The notes under the pieces were generated by a model. It had not been told where the DNA came from. It made no database searches and was given only the letters and a program-made list of their open reading frames with translations. A DNA stretch of 64,000 nt from an uncultured Ferrovibrio sp. GTDB taxonomy: Bacteria > Pseudomonadota > Alphaproteobacteria > Ferrovibrionales > Ferrovibrionaceae. The translations under genes and the position numbers were made by a program. The DNA lies in NCBI RefSeq assembly GCF_937960835.1, contig NZ_CALGPC010000011.1, forward strand, positions 1-64,000, given 5' to 3'. Of the stretch, positions 8,333-17,138 are shown piece after piece (the stretch's first letter is position 1; the number at the start of each line of letters is the position of its first letter).

Positions 8333-9799
8333 TCAGAACAGCTCCTCCTGCTTCGAAGCTTTGGGCGCCGGACTCGAACCCGAGCGGCGCGGCTGGCTTG
8401 GCTTGCCGTCGCCGCCACCGATCAGCGCCGAGCGGCGGCCATCCTGCATCTCGATGGTCACGGCTGCGCCCGGCGGCATGTCGGCTGCCATTTTCAGCGC
8501 CCGTCCATCGGCGCCGTAGACAACCGCGAAACCGCGCGCCAGCACACTGCGGTAGGACAGGCTTTCCAGCAGCTTTGCCGGCTGCGCCAGCCGCTGCGTC
8601 GCATCGGCATGCCGCAGCCATATGCAGCGGCTTAAACGCGCCGTGCTTTCATCCAGGCGGCGGCGATATTCGGCAATCTCGCGGCGCAGAAGATTGGGGC
8701 GCAGCTTCGCAATCGCCGTTTCCATGCGGCCGCGCTGCGTCGCCACGCCGACCCGCAGGCCATGGCGCAGACGCTCGGAAAGATCGTCGAAACGCTGCTG
8801 CGCCATGCGCAACTGCTCGCGCGGACCGCGCAGACCACGCCCCAGTGCATCGAGATGCTGCCGCTTCTCCCGCGCCAGACGGCCCATGGCGCGGCGCTGG
8901 CGCTCGTCATAGGCCGCAACTGTGCCGACCAGTTCGAGCCGCACCGGCACCGCCATCTCAGCCGCCGCCGTCGGCGTCGGCGCGCGGCGGTCGGACGCGA
9001 AATCGATCAGGGTGGTGTCGGTCTCATGGCCGACGGCGGAGATCAGCGGAATATGCGACGCTGATGCCGCGCGCACCACGATCTCCTCATTGAAGGCCAT
9101 CAGATCTTCCAGGCTGCCGCCGCCGCGCGCCACGATCAGCAGATCCGGCCGCGGCACCGGGCCATCGGCGGGCAAGGCATTGAAGCCCTGAATGGCGCGC
9201 GCCACCTGCTCCGCCGCGCCCTCACCCTGCACCAGAACCGGCCAGAGCAGCACATGGGTGGGAAACCGGTCACGCAGGCGATGCAGGATGTCGCGGATCA
9301 CCGCGCCGGTCGGCGAGGTCACCACGCCGATCACCCGCGGCAGATAGGGCAAGGGCCGCTTGCGCTCGGCGGCGAACAGACCTTCCGCCGCCAGCTTCTG
9401 CTTGCGCTGCTCCAAGAGGGCCATCAGCGCGCCAAGGCCGGCTAGTTCCATGCGCTCGACCACCATCTGGTATTTCGAGCGGCCCGGATAGCTGGTCAGC
9501 TTGCCCGCGCAGATCACCTCCATGCCATCCTCGGGCTTGACCCCGAGGCGCATGGCGCTGCCCTTCCAGCAGACGGCATCGAGCACCGAATCGGCATCTT
9601 TCAGGCAGAAATACAGATGCCCGGATGCCGCGCGCTTGAACCCTGAGATTTCGCCGCGCACCCGCACCCAGCCGAAATTCTCCTCGATGCTGCGTTTCAA
9701 GCGCAGCGAGAGTTCGGTGACGGTGAATTCCGGGACATTGCTGGCGGGGTTCGCCCCGCTGCCCGGAGCGGTACCCTGTATCTGACCTGAATCGCTCAT
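8333..9799 (-). CDS. xseA: Exodeoxyribonuclease VII large subunit
   Basis: Catalytic subunit of exonuclease VII, degrading single-stranded DNA with XseB. It is 488 residues long. The N-terminal OB-fold contains WVRVRGEISGFKRAASGHLYF. The catalytic region has GVVTSPTGAVIRDI, VARGGGSLEDL, and VGHETDTTLID with DRRAPTPTAAAE. A long coiled-coil segment follows, then the SLSYRSVLARGFAVV block. The C-terminus is a Pro/Ser/Lys-rich tail. The start at 9799 places MSDSGQ just before the OB-fold; in-frame codons further upstream would run into the divergent purD promoter region. The xseB subunit is not in this window. Confidence 0.95.
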   Translation of the reverse strand: MSDSGQIQGTAPGSGANPASNVPEFTVTELSLRLKRSIEENFGWVRVRGEISGFKRAASGHLYFCLKDADSVLDAVCWKGSAMRLGVKPEDGMEVICAGKLTSYPGRSKYQMVVERMELAGLGALMALLEQRKQKLAAEGLFAAERKRPLPYLPRVIGVVTSPTGAVIRDILHRLRDRFPTHVLLWPVLVQGEGAAEQVARAIQGFNALPADGPVPRPDLLIVARGGGSLEDLMAFNEEIVVRAASASHIPLISAVGHETDTTLIDFASDRRAPTPTAAAEMAVPVRLELVGTVAAYDERQRRAMGRLAREKRQHLDALGRGLRGPREQLRMAQQRFDDLSERLRHGLRVGVATQRGRMETAIAKLRPNLLRREIAEYRRRLDESTARLSRCIWLRHADATQRLAQPAKLLESLSYRSVLARGFAVVYGADGRALKMAADMPPGAAVTIEMQDGRRSALIGGGDGKPSQPRRSGSSPAPKASKQEELF

Positions 9800-9881
9800 C
9801 CTCAAGGCCTTGCGTCGGCTTGGCCCATGATACAAACATTGCCGCCAATCCTCTACCCACCAAATCCTGCGGGTTGCCGAC

Positions 9882-11153
9882 ATGAATCTTCTGGTCATCG
9901 GATCGGGCGGACGTGAGCATGCCCTGTGCTGGGCGCTTTCGGCATCGCCGCTGGTCAACAAGCTGGTCTGCGCGCCCGGCAATGCGGGAATTGCGGCGGT
10001 GGCCAAATTGGCCAAGGTCGATCCCACCGATCGCGACGCAGTTCTGCAACTTTGCCGCGACGAGCATATCGACTTCGTCGTGGTCGGCCCGGAAGCGCCG
10101 CTGGTGATCGGCCTCGTCGATCATCTGGAAGCGGCAGGCTTCGCCTGCTTTGGCCCCACCAAGGCTGCCGCGCAGCTCGAAGGCTCGAAGGGCTTCATGA
10201 AGGACCTTTGTGCCAAATACGGCATTCCGACTGCTGCCTATGGCCGCTTCAAGGATGCGGCCGGCGCGGAAGCCTTCATCCGCAAGCATGGCGCACCGAT
10301 CGTGGTGAAAGCCGACGGACTGGCCGCTGGCAAGGGCGTCACTGTGGCGATGACCCTGGACGAAGCGCTGGCTGCCAATGCAGCCCTGTTCAGCCAGCCC
10401 GGCGCCGAAGTGGTGATCGAGGAATACCTCGATGGCGAGGAAATCAGCTTCTTCGCGCTGGTCGATGGCAAGACGGCCCTGCCGCTGGCATCTGCACAGG
10501 ATCACAAGCGCGTGGGCGATGGCGATACCGGCCCCAATACGGGCGGCATGGGCGCCTATTCGCCAGCGCCGGCGATGACGCCCGCGCTGCAGGCGCAGGT
10601 GATGGACAGCATCATCATGCCCACCGTGCGCGCCATGGCGGCGGAAGGCGCGCCGTTCAAGGGCGTGCTGTTCGCTGGCCTGATGCTGACCAAGGATGGC
10701 CCGAAACTGCTGGAATACAACGTGCGATTCGGCGATCCGGAATGCCAGACTCTGATGCTGCGCCTGAAATCCGACCTCCTGCCCGCGCTGATGGCGGCGC
10801 GCGACGGTGTGCTGAAGGATTTCGATCTGCGCTGGCGCGACGACGCAGCGTTGTGTGTCGTTATGGCCGCTGAGGGCTATCCCGGCGAACCGCGCAAGGG
10901 CACCGTCATCGCTGGCCTCGACGATGCCGCAGCGGAAAGCGACGTCGTCATCTTCCATGCCGGCACCACGGCCCGCGAGGATGGCGCGATTCTCGCCAAT
11001 GGCGGCCGGGTGCTTGGCGTATGCGGCCTCGGCCCGAGCGTTCGCGCCGCTCAGGCCCGCGCCTATGCCGCTGTGGATAAGATTCGCTGGCCCGAGGGCT
11101 TCTGCCGCCGCGACATCGGCTGGCGCGCTATTGCGCGCGAACAGCAGAGCTGA
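9882..11153 (+). CDS. purD: Phosphoribosylamine-glycine ligase
   Basis: Second step of purine synthesis: joins glycine to phosphoribosylamine with ATP, in the cytoplasm. Its 423 residues are typical. The N-terminal Rossmann-like motif is VIGSGGREHALCWAL, followed by VGPEAPLV, the ATP-grasp region VKADGLAAGKGV near 145, and GPNTGGMGAYSPAP near 215. The C-terminal LEYNVRFGDPECQ block is intact. It is divergent from xseA across 82 bases, a widespread alphaproteobacterial pairing. The 177 bases after its stop carry no gene and no clear terminator. Confidence 0.96.
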   Translation: MNLLVIGSGGREHALCWALSASPLVNKLVCAPGNAGIAAVAKLAKVDPTDRDAVLQLCRDEHIDFVVVGPEAPLVIGLVDHLEAAGFACFGPTKAAAQLEGSKGFMKDLCAKYGIPTAAYGRFKDAAGAEAFIRKHGAPIVVKADGLAAGKGVTVAMTLDEALAANAALFSQPGAEVVIEEYLDGEEISFFALVDGKTALPLASAQDHKRVGDGDTGPNTGGMGAYSPAPAMTPALQAQVMDSIIMPTVRAMAAEGAPFKGVLFAGLMLTKDGPKLLEYNVRFGDPECQTLMLRLKSDLLPALMAARDGVLKDFDLRWRDDAALCVVMAAEGYPGEPRKGTVIAGLDDAAAESDVVIFHAGTTAREDGAILANGGRVLGVCGLGPSVRAAQARAYAAVDKIRWPEGFCRRDIGWRAIAREQQS

Positions 11154-11330
11154 CAAGAGACTGGCACGCGACGTCCGCGCGATGCCCGGGGCAGGCGAGT
11201 TGCGGACCGGCTGGCAATAACAGCGGCATCCTGAGGTTTCTCGCGGGTGGTTGCACCGCCCCGCGTGGCTTGGCTATCGTACCGGGGAGCGCCCTTTAAT
11301 CCGTGCTCCAACGAAACGAGGAAACAATAA

Positions 11331-12398
11331 ATGAGTGACCAGGACCGCTTTGTCGGGACCATGCCGGTGCAGGAGCGCCACCGTTTTGATGAAGCCGCGC
11401 TGGAACGCTGGCTAAAAGACAATGTGCCAGATTATCGCGGGCCGCTGACCGTCCAGCAATTCAAGGGCGGACAATCCAATCCCACTTTCATGCTGGTCAC
11501 GCCGGCGAAGAAATATGTTCTGCGCCGCAAGCCGCCGGGCAAGCTTCTGCCCTCGGCGCATGCGGTGGACCGCGAGTACCGCGTGATCTCGGCTCTGGCG
11601 AGAACCGACGTACCGGTCGCGCGCACCTATGGTTTGTGCGAAGACGACAGCGTCATCGGCACGGCATTCTATGTCATGGACTGCGTCGAAGGCCGCATTT
11701 TCTGGGACCAGCGCCTGCCGGGCCTCAATCCGGACGAACGCGCCGGCATCTTCGACGCGATGAACCGTACCATCGCCGCCCTGCATCAGGTCGATTACAA
11801 GGCCATCGGACTGGAGGATTACGGCAAGCCTGGCGATTACTTCGCCCGCCAGATCGCCCGCTGGAGCAAACAGTACAAGGCGTCCGAGACCGAGCAGATC
11901 GCCGCCATGGACAAGCTGATCGAATGGCTGCCGGCGAATATTCCGCCAGGCGACGAGACCAGCATCGTGCATGGCGATTTCCGGATGGACAACATGATCT
12001 TCCATCCGACCGAACCGCGCGTCATCGCCGTGCTCGACTGGGAATTGTCCACGCTCGGCCATCCGCTTGGCGACTTCACCTATCACCTGATGTCCTGGCG
12101 CCTGGCACCCGACATCTTCCGCGGACTGGCGGGCATCGACTTCGCCGGTATGGGGATTCCCACCGAAAGCGAGTATCTCAAGACCTATTGCCAACGCACC
12201 GGACGCGATGGCATTCCGCATCTCGACTTTTACATGGCCTACAACATGTTCCGGATTGCCGCTATCCTTCAGGGCATCATGGGACGGGTGAAGGACGGCA
12301 CGGCTGCCAGCCAGCACGCCATCGAGTCAGGCAAGCGTGCCCGGCCGATCGCCGAACAGGCCTGGACATTGGTTGAAAGGATTAAGGGAGCGCAATAG
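11331..12398 (+). CDS. APH-fold phosphotransferase family protein (ACAD11-like), first copy
   Basis: A 355-residue kinase-fold protein of the aminoglycoside phosphotransferase superfamily. This subfamily often sits with acyl-CoA dehydrogenases and resembles the N-terminal part of ACAD11, where it is thought to phosphorylate 4-hydroxyacyl-CoAs; that role here is inference. Nucleotide-binding N-lobe FKGGQSNPTFML and KYVLRRKPPGKLLPSAH are seen. The catalytic loop is canonical, HGDFRMDN with Asp216, and the metal site is LDWELSTLGHP. A Shine-Dalgarno-like GAGGAAA precedes ATG 11331. It is followed after two bases by a paralogue. Confidence 0.88.
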   Translation: MSDQDRFVGTMPVQERHRFDEAALERWLKDNVPDYRGPLTVQQFKGGQSNPTFMLVTPAKKYVLRRKPPGKLLPSAHAVDREYRVISALARTDVPVARTYGLCEDDSVIGTAFYVMDCVEGRIFWDQRLPGLNPDERAGIFDAMNRTIAALHQVDYKAIGLEDYGKPGDYFARQIARWSKQYKASETEQIAAMDKLIEWLPANIPPGDETSIVHGDFRMDNMIFHPTEPRVIAVLDWELSTLGHPLGDFTYHLMSWRLAPDIFRGLAGIDFAGMGIPTESEYLKTYCQRTGRDGIPHLDFYMAYNMFRIAAILQGIMGRVKDGTAASQHAIESGKRARPIAEQAWTLVERIKGAQ

Positions 12399-12400
12399 GC

Positions 12401-13474
12401 ATGCAGGCAGCCGAGAACCTGACCCCCGTACAACCGCATCACCGGTTCGACGAGGCCAGGCTGGCGGCCTATCTCGCCAAGCATCTTCCCGATTTCAAAA
12501 CGCCGCTGACCGTCCAGCAGTTCAAGGGCAACGCGGTCAATCCCGCCTTCCTGCTGCACAGCCCGGGGCGCAATCTCGTACTGCGCAAGCGGGCCTTGCC
12601 GAAAAAGGGCTGCACGATGGCGGAATCGATCCAGCGGGACTACACGCTGCTCACCGCCCTGCATAAGGCCGGGATGCCGGTTGGCATGCCGCATCTGTGC
12701 TGCCTCGACGAGGACGTGATCGGCACACCCTTCTATCTGCTGGAGCATGTTCCGGGGCGGCATTTCCGCGACCCCAACCTGCCCGGCATGGACCCGAAAC
12801 AGCGGCATGCGCTCTACGACGCCATGGCAGCCGCGCTCGCCCAGGTGCATGCGCTCGATCCAGCCATCACCGGCCTGCCGGTGAATGGCGGCGGCCGCGA
12901 TTACCTGGTACGTCAGATCGGCATGCTGACCGAGCAGTATCGCGCCAACCGGACGGACGATATCGGCGCGGTGGAACGCCTGCTCGAATGGCTTCCGGCC
13001 AACGTGCCGCAAGAGCAGATGACGTCACTGATGCACGGCAATTTCCGGCTGGAAAATCTCATCTTCCACGCCAGCGAACCACGCGTCATCGCCATTCACG
13101 ACTGGGATCTGGCGCTGATTGGCCACCCACTGGCCGATCTCGCCATTAACTGCATGCCCTATCGCGTCACCATTCCGGGCATGGGCAGCCTGCAGGGGAT
13201 CGACTTCATCGATAGCGGCATTCCGGGCGAGCCGGATTATCTGGCTGCTTATTGCCGCCACAGTTTTGATGCCAATATCCGCGACAATGGCATCGCGCAC
13301 TGGAACTTCTATCTGGCCTTCGCGCTGTTCCGCGTGGCGGTGATGGCGCAAGGCATCGTTAAACGGGGCTTGGAAAAAGGCGGCGCGGCAACACCGACGC
13401 TGAAGGCCTACGCCGCCGTGGTCCGCTCCGTCGCCAACCAGGCTTGGAACCTGGTTGACGGCGGTGACGACTGA
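12401..13474 (+). CDS. APH-fold phosphotransferase family protein, second copy with altered catalytic loop
   Basis: Tandem paralogue (357 residues) of the preceding gene, with the same block order: FKGNAVNPAFLL, LVLRKRALPKKGC, EHVPGRHFRDP, and HDWDLALIGHP. In the catalytic loop, the Asp of HGD is Asn here (HGNFRLEN, Asn214) and the following Asp-Asn is Glu-Asn. The metal-binding Asp of DWD is kept. In this fold that first Asp is the catalytic base, so this copy may bind nucleotide without normal phosphotransfer, or use another acceptor chemistry. It likely shares a transcript with the first copy (two-base gap) and could pair with it or with the nearby acyl-CoA dehydrogenase. Confidence 0.87.
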   Translation: MQAAENLTPVQPHHRFDEARLAAYLAKHLPDFKTPLTVQQFKGNAVNPAFLLHSPGRNLVLRKRALPKKGCTMAESIQRDYTLLTALHKAGMPVGMPHLCCLDEDVIGTPFYLLEHVPGRHFRDPNLPGMDPKQRHALYDAMAAALAQVHALDPAITGLPVNGGGRDYLVRQIGMLTEQYRANRTDDIGAVERLLEWLPANVPQEQMTSLMHGNFRLENLIFHASEPRVIAIHDWDLALIGHPLADLAINCMPYRVTIPGMGSLQGIDFIDSGIPGEPDYLAAYCRHSFDANIRDNGIAHWNFYLAFALFRVAVMAQGIVKRGLEKGGAATPTLKAYAAVVRSVANQAWNLVDGGDD

Positions 13475-13477
13475 TTT

Positions 13478-14563
13478 TTAGTCAGCAAGTCCGCGGAAGG
13501 CCCGCAGGGCGAAATCGGCGGCGCGACCAAAGACCGCCGCCTTCCAGGCCGGCGTGTCGACATAGAAGGCGTCGCGGATCTGCTGCTTGAGCTTCTTACC
13601 GAGTTCGGAGTTCAAGTCACCCTTTGCATGCAGCCAGTGATCGCCACGCAGGGCCTCGGTGACCATGGGCATCGGCTGTGTGCCGTATTCCAGCGCAATC
13701 GCCGTGATCTCGACGGTCTTCGGCAGGTCGAGGAAGGCCTCCGGCACCGTGCCGGTGACGCGCGCCGACGTCGATGAGCCGTCATTCGGATCGGTGACTT
13801 CCGGACCGAACCACGCCTTGGCGCGAGCGTACGAGCCAGTTACTGGCCCGACATAGATCGGCTCGCCATAGCCCATCGGCCCGAGGCCGGTGTGGAAATC
13901 GATGCTACCCAGCTTGCGCGCACTGACGGGCACATGTTCCTTGAGGATGCGGCGGAAGGTTTCGTTCGACCAGGTCGGCTTCTGGCCGCCGAAGAACAGG
14001 CCGTCGGGGCGCGTATACTGACCGCCCGTCATCGCCGCCTGGAAAGCGAAATCGCCGCGTGTCTTCTTGTACTCCATGATTGCCTGATCGGCCGCGGCGC
14101 GGCCCTGCCCTTCCCAATGGGTCGGGATCAGCCAATCGTGGACTTCCTCGTAAGCCTTGTTCTCGGGCAACGGCTTGGAGAAGTCCTGGAAATTGCGGTT
14201 GAGGTCGACATTGTCCTCGGTCACGCGGCGGATCCAGGCGAAACCGTAAGGGTTGATCGCGTGGATCATGATCGCCTTGGTATTCGCCGGCATCGCATCC
14301 AGCAGGCGTTCCTTGAAATGACCGATCTGCGCGCCAGAGCCGCAGAAACCCTCAGCACCGTGCGTGCCGGAAATGGTGATGTAGACCCGCTCGGCATTGT
14401 CCGAACCAAGGCAGGCCACATCGGTCGTCAGGACTTCGCCGTTCGGCCCCTTGGCATTGGGGTTCTCGTAGACGGTGAGCTTGGCGCCAGCTGCCTCGGC
14501 CGCAGCGCGGAATTTCTCCCGCGCCTCGGCATAGGTGGCCGAAAAGTACGATTCAACAGTCAT
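13478..14563 (-). CDS. DUF2817 (M14-like zinc carboxypeptidase fold) protein
   Basis: A 361-residue protein of the DUF2817 family, related to M14 carboxypeptidases. Likely zinc ligands are His and Glu of SGTHGAEGFCGSG (about residues 90-95) and a later His in SIDFHTGLGPMGYGE. HAINPYGFAWIRR and DLNRNFQDF are strong family blocks. A candidate general-base Glu lies in TAIALEYGTQPM. There is no signal peptide, so it is probably cytoplasmic. The substrate is unknown. It converges on the phosphotransferase pair three bases after their stop and is preceded by the acyl-CoA dehydrogenase on the same strand. Confidence 0.85.
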   Translation of the reverse strand: MTVESYFSATYAEAREKFRAAAEAAGAKLTVYENPNAKGPNGEVLTTDVACLGSDNAERVYITISGTHGAEGFCGSGAQIGHFKERLLDAMPANTKAIMIHAINPYGFAWIRRVTEDNVDLNRNFQDFSKPLPENKAYEEVHDWLIPTHWEGQGRAAADQAIMEYKKTRGDFAFQAAMTGGQYTRPDGLFFGGQKPTWSNETFRRILKEHVPVSARKLGSIDFHTGLGPMGYGEPIYVGPVTGSYARAKAWFGPEVTDPNDGSSTSARVTGTVPEAFLDLPKTVEITAIALEYGTQPMPMVTEALRGDHWLHAKGDLNSELGKKLKQQIRDAFYVDTPAWKAAVFGRAADFALRAFRGLAD

Positions 14564-14593
14564 GGGGAGACTCTACGTTTCTGGTTTATGAAC

Positions 14594-15799
14594 TCAGTTC
14601 CAGCGAGCCAGTTCGAGACGGCCGATCTGGTTGCGATGCACCTCGTCCGGGCCATCGGCGAAGCGCAGCGTGCGCGCCTGGGCGTAAGCCGCGGCCAGAC
14701 CGAAATCGGAGGTCACACCGCCGCCACCATGCACCTGCATCGCCCAGTCGATCACCTGGCAGGCCATGTTGGGCGCTGCCACCTTGATCATGGCGATTTC
14801 CTTGCGGGCTGCCTTGTTGCCGACGGTGTCCATCTTCCAGGCGGCATGCAGCACCAGCAGACGGGCCTGATCGATCAGGATGCGCGATTCGGCAATGCGC
14901 TCCAGGGTCACGGTCTGCTCGGAGATCGGACGGCCGAAGGCGACGCGGCTCTTCGCCCGCTTGCACATCTTCTCCAGCGCCCGCTCGGCCTGACCGATCA
15001 GACGCATGCAGTGATGGATACGGCCCGGGCCGAGACGGCCCTGCGCAATCTCGAAGCCGCGCCCCTCACCCAGCAGGATGTTGGACGCCGGCACGCGCAC
15101 ATTCTTGAACTCGACCTCGCCATGGCCATGCGGCGCGTCGTCATAGCCGAAGACCGGCAGCATGCGCAGCACCTTCACGCCGGGCGTGTCGCGCGGAATG
15201 AGGATCATCGATTGCTGTTTGTACTTGTCGGGATTGTTCGGGTCGGTCTTGCCCATGAAGATGATGATCTTGCAGCGCGGATCGCCGATGCCCGAGGTCC
15301 ACCACTTGCGGCCGTTGATCACGTAATAGTCGCCGTCGCGCTTGATTTCGGCTTCGATATTGGTGGCGTCCGACGAAGCCACGGCGGGTTCCGTCATCGC
15401 GAAGGCGGAGCGGATCTTGCCTTCCAGCAACGGCTCCAGCCACTGCTTCTTCTGCTCTTCGGTACCATAGCGCTCAAGCACTTCCATGTTGCCGGTATCC
15501 GGCGCCGAGCAGTTGAACACCTCCGGCGCCCACCAAACGCGGCCCATGATTTCGCACAGCGTAGCGTATTCATGGTTCTTCAGACCGGCGCCACGCTCAC
15601 TCTCCGGCAGGAACAAGTTCCACAAGCCGGCCGCCTTGGCCTTTTCCTTCAGCTCCTCAATGACGGCCGTCGGCTGCCAGCGGTCACCGGTCGCGACTTC
15701 CTCATCGAAACGCTGCTCGTTCGGGTAGACATGCTCATCCATGAAGCGGGTGAGCTTTTCCTGCAGTTCCTTGACCCGATCGGAGAATTCAAAATCCAT
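14594..15799 (-). CDS. Acyl-CoA dehydrogenase family protein
   Basis: FAD enzyme of 401 residues that oxidises acyl-CoA thioesters to enoyl-CoA. Blocks seen include FAMTEPAVASSDATN (FAD/acyl binding), YYVINGRKWWTSG, the MCKRAKSRVAFGRPIS helix, VHGGGGVTSDFGLAAAYAQ and the C-terminal RFADGPDEVHRNQIGR. It resembles the ACAD10/11-like long-chain group. The start at 15799 (MDFEFSDRVKEL) is the normal family N-terminus; an upstream in-frame codon would add an unrelated leader. The nearby APH-fold pair, which in ACAD11 proteins is fused to such a dehydrogenase, suggests a joint role in catabolism of unusual acyl chains. Confidence 0.92.
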   Translation of the reverse strand: MDFEFSDRVKELQEKLTRFMDEHVYPNEQRFDEEVATGDRWQPTAVIEELKEKAKAAGLWNLFLPESERGAGLKNHEYATLCEIMGRVWWAPEVFNCSAPDTGNMEVLERYGTEEQKKQWLEPLLEGKIRSAFAMTEPAVASSDATNIEAEIKRDGDYYVINGRKWWTSGIGDPRCKIIIFMGKTDPNNPDKYKQQSMILIPRDTPGVKVLRMLPVFGYDDAPHGHGEVEFKNVRVPASNILLGEGRGFEIAQGRLGPGRIHHCMRLIGQAERALEKMCKRAKSRVAFGRPISEQTVTLERIAESRILIDQARLLVLHAAWKMDTVGNKAARKEIAMIKVAAPNMACQVIDWAMQVHGGGGVTSDFGLAAAYAQARTLRFADGPDEVHRNQIGRLELARWN

Positions 15800-15889
15800 G
15801 GTTTCCGTCCCTTTATTGCAAGTTAACCGATAGCGGTACGGCGCCGAGTGTAGAACCGGGCTTCGCACTCGGCTAGGGACTTGGGGCGT

Positions 15890-16333
15890 TTATCGGCGGG
15901 CGGCAAAGAAATCGCGCAGCAATGCCGCAGCGGCAACCTCGCCGATTCCTCCATAGACCTCGGGCCGGTGATGGCAGGTCGGCTGGGCGAAGAATCGTGC
16001 GCCATGGGCGACGCCGCCGCCCTTCGGATCATCGGCTCCGTAATACAGCCGCCGCAGCCGGGCGAAACTGACGGCGGCCGCGCACATGGTGCATGGCTCC
16101 AGCGTCACGTAGAGGTCGCAGCCGCCGAGCCGTTCTGCCCCTAAAGCTGCAGCGGCCCGGCGGATCGCCAGTACCTCGGCATGGGCGGTGGGATCATTCA
16201 GCGCCCGGGTCTCGTTGCCCGCACGCGCGACGATCTCCCCGCTGGCTCCGTCCACGATGACGGCCCCAACCGGCACCTCGCCACGTGCAGCGGCGGCCTT
16301 GGCTTCTTCCAGAGCGGCATCCATGGGCGTCAT
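15890..16333 (-). CDS. tadA: tRNA-specific adenosine deaminase
   Basis: Converts adenosine 34 of tRNA-Arg(ACG) to inosine in the cytoplasm. It has 147 residues from MTPMDAALEE. The zinc/catalytic motifs are intact: HAEVLAI (His51, Glu53 proton shuttle) and PCTMC (Cys81, Cys84). GNETRALNDPTAHAE is also family-typical. The start at 16333 (or 16324) was preferred to 16363, which adds ten unconserved residues and runs towards the divergent gene. It is divergent from the glutaminase-like gene across about 80 bases. Confidence 0.94.
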   Translation of the reverse strand: MTPMDAALEEAKAAAARGEVPVGAVIVDGASGEIVARAGNETRALNDPTAHAEVLAIRRAAAALGAERLGGCDLYVTLEPCTMCAAAVSFARLRRLYYGADDPKGGGVAHGARFFAQPTCHHRPEVYGGIGEVAAAALLRDFFAARR

Positions 16334-16412
16334 GACGGCGCAGCCTGCGGGAGCCGGCCCCACGCGTCAAGCCGAGTTGCCCCCCTAGACGCCCGGGCCT
16401 ATAACGGGGCCC

Positions 16413-17138
16413 ATGAGCAAAGCCAAATCCGCGCCACTGATCGGCATCACCCTCGATTCGGAAGAGCCTGGCGGCTATTCGAAATTCCCTTGGTATGCCC
16501 TGCGGCAGAATTACTGCTCGGCGGTTTCAGCCAAGGGCGGCGTGCCGCTGGTGCTGCCGCATGAACCGGGCGCGGTGGAGAGCTATCTTGACTTGCTGGA
16601 CGGCCTGATCGTGACGGGCGGCAATTTCGACGTCGACCCGGCCCTGTTCGGCGCCACCGCCAAACATGCCACGGTGAAGACCAAGGATGCCCGCACACAG
16701 TTCGAATGGGCAATCACCAAGGGCATGCTGGAGCGCAACAAGCCGGTCTTCGGCATCTGCGGCGGTCAGCAGCTGCTCAACGTCGTGCTGGGCGGCACGC
16801 TGATCCAGCATATCCCCGATGCGGTAGAGAATGCACTGGCCCATGAGCAGCCCAATCCCCGCGATCAGGCCGGCCATAGCGTGCATATCGCCAAGGGCAC
16901 GCTGCTGCACAGGATTGTCGGTGCCGAGGAACTGCCAGTGAATTCGGCGCATCACCAGGCGGTGGAGAAGGTCGCGCCCGGCGCAATCTCGGATGCCGTC
17001 GCGCCCGATGGCGTGATCGAAGGCATCGAACATCCGGATTACCGCTTCTGCCTCGGCGTGCAGTGGCATCCAGAATTCTTGATCAGCCAGGGCGACGAGA
17101 AGCTCTTCGCCGCTTTCGTCGCTGCCGCCGCGCAATGA
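16413..17138 (+). CDS. Gamma-glutamyl-gamma-aminobutyrate hydrolase family protein (peptidase C26, class I glutaminase fold)
   Basis: A 241-residue cytoplasmic hydrolase of the PuuD/C26 type. The nucleophile is Cys116 in GICGGQQLLNVVLGG and the His219-x-Glu221 pair lies in GVQWHPEFLI; LDGLIVTGGNFDVDP is the usual oxyanion-side loop. PuuD cleaves gamma-glutamyl-GABA in putrescine breakdown, but no other putrescine genes lie near, so the substrate is open. It is the first gene of a coupled set: its stop overlaps the next ATG (ATGA). Confidence 0.9.
   Translation: MSKAKSAPLIGITLDSEEPGGYSKFPWYALRQNYCSAVSAKGGVPLVLPHEPGAVESYLDLLDGLIVTGGNFDVDPALFGATAKHATVKTKDARTQFEWAITKGMLERNKPVFGICGGQQLLNVVLGGTLIQHIPDAVENALAHEQPNPRDQAGHSVHIAKGTLLHRIVGAEELPVNSAHHQAVEKVAPGAISDAVAPDGVIEGIEHPDYRFCLGVQWHPEFLISQGDEKLFAAFVAAAAQ

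Noticed and set aside
13892..15826. Open frame of 644 codons on the plus strand over the DUF2817 and acyl-CoA dehydrogenase genes
   Set aside because: Antisense to two well-supported genes; no domain seen.
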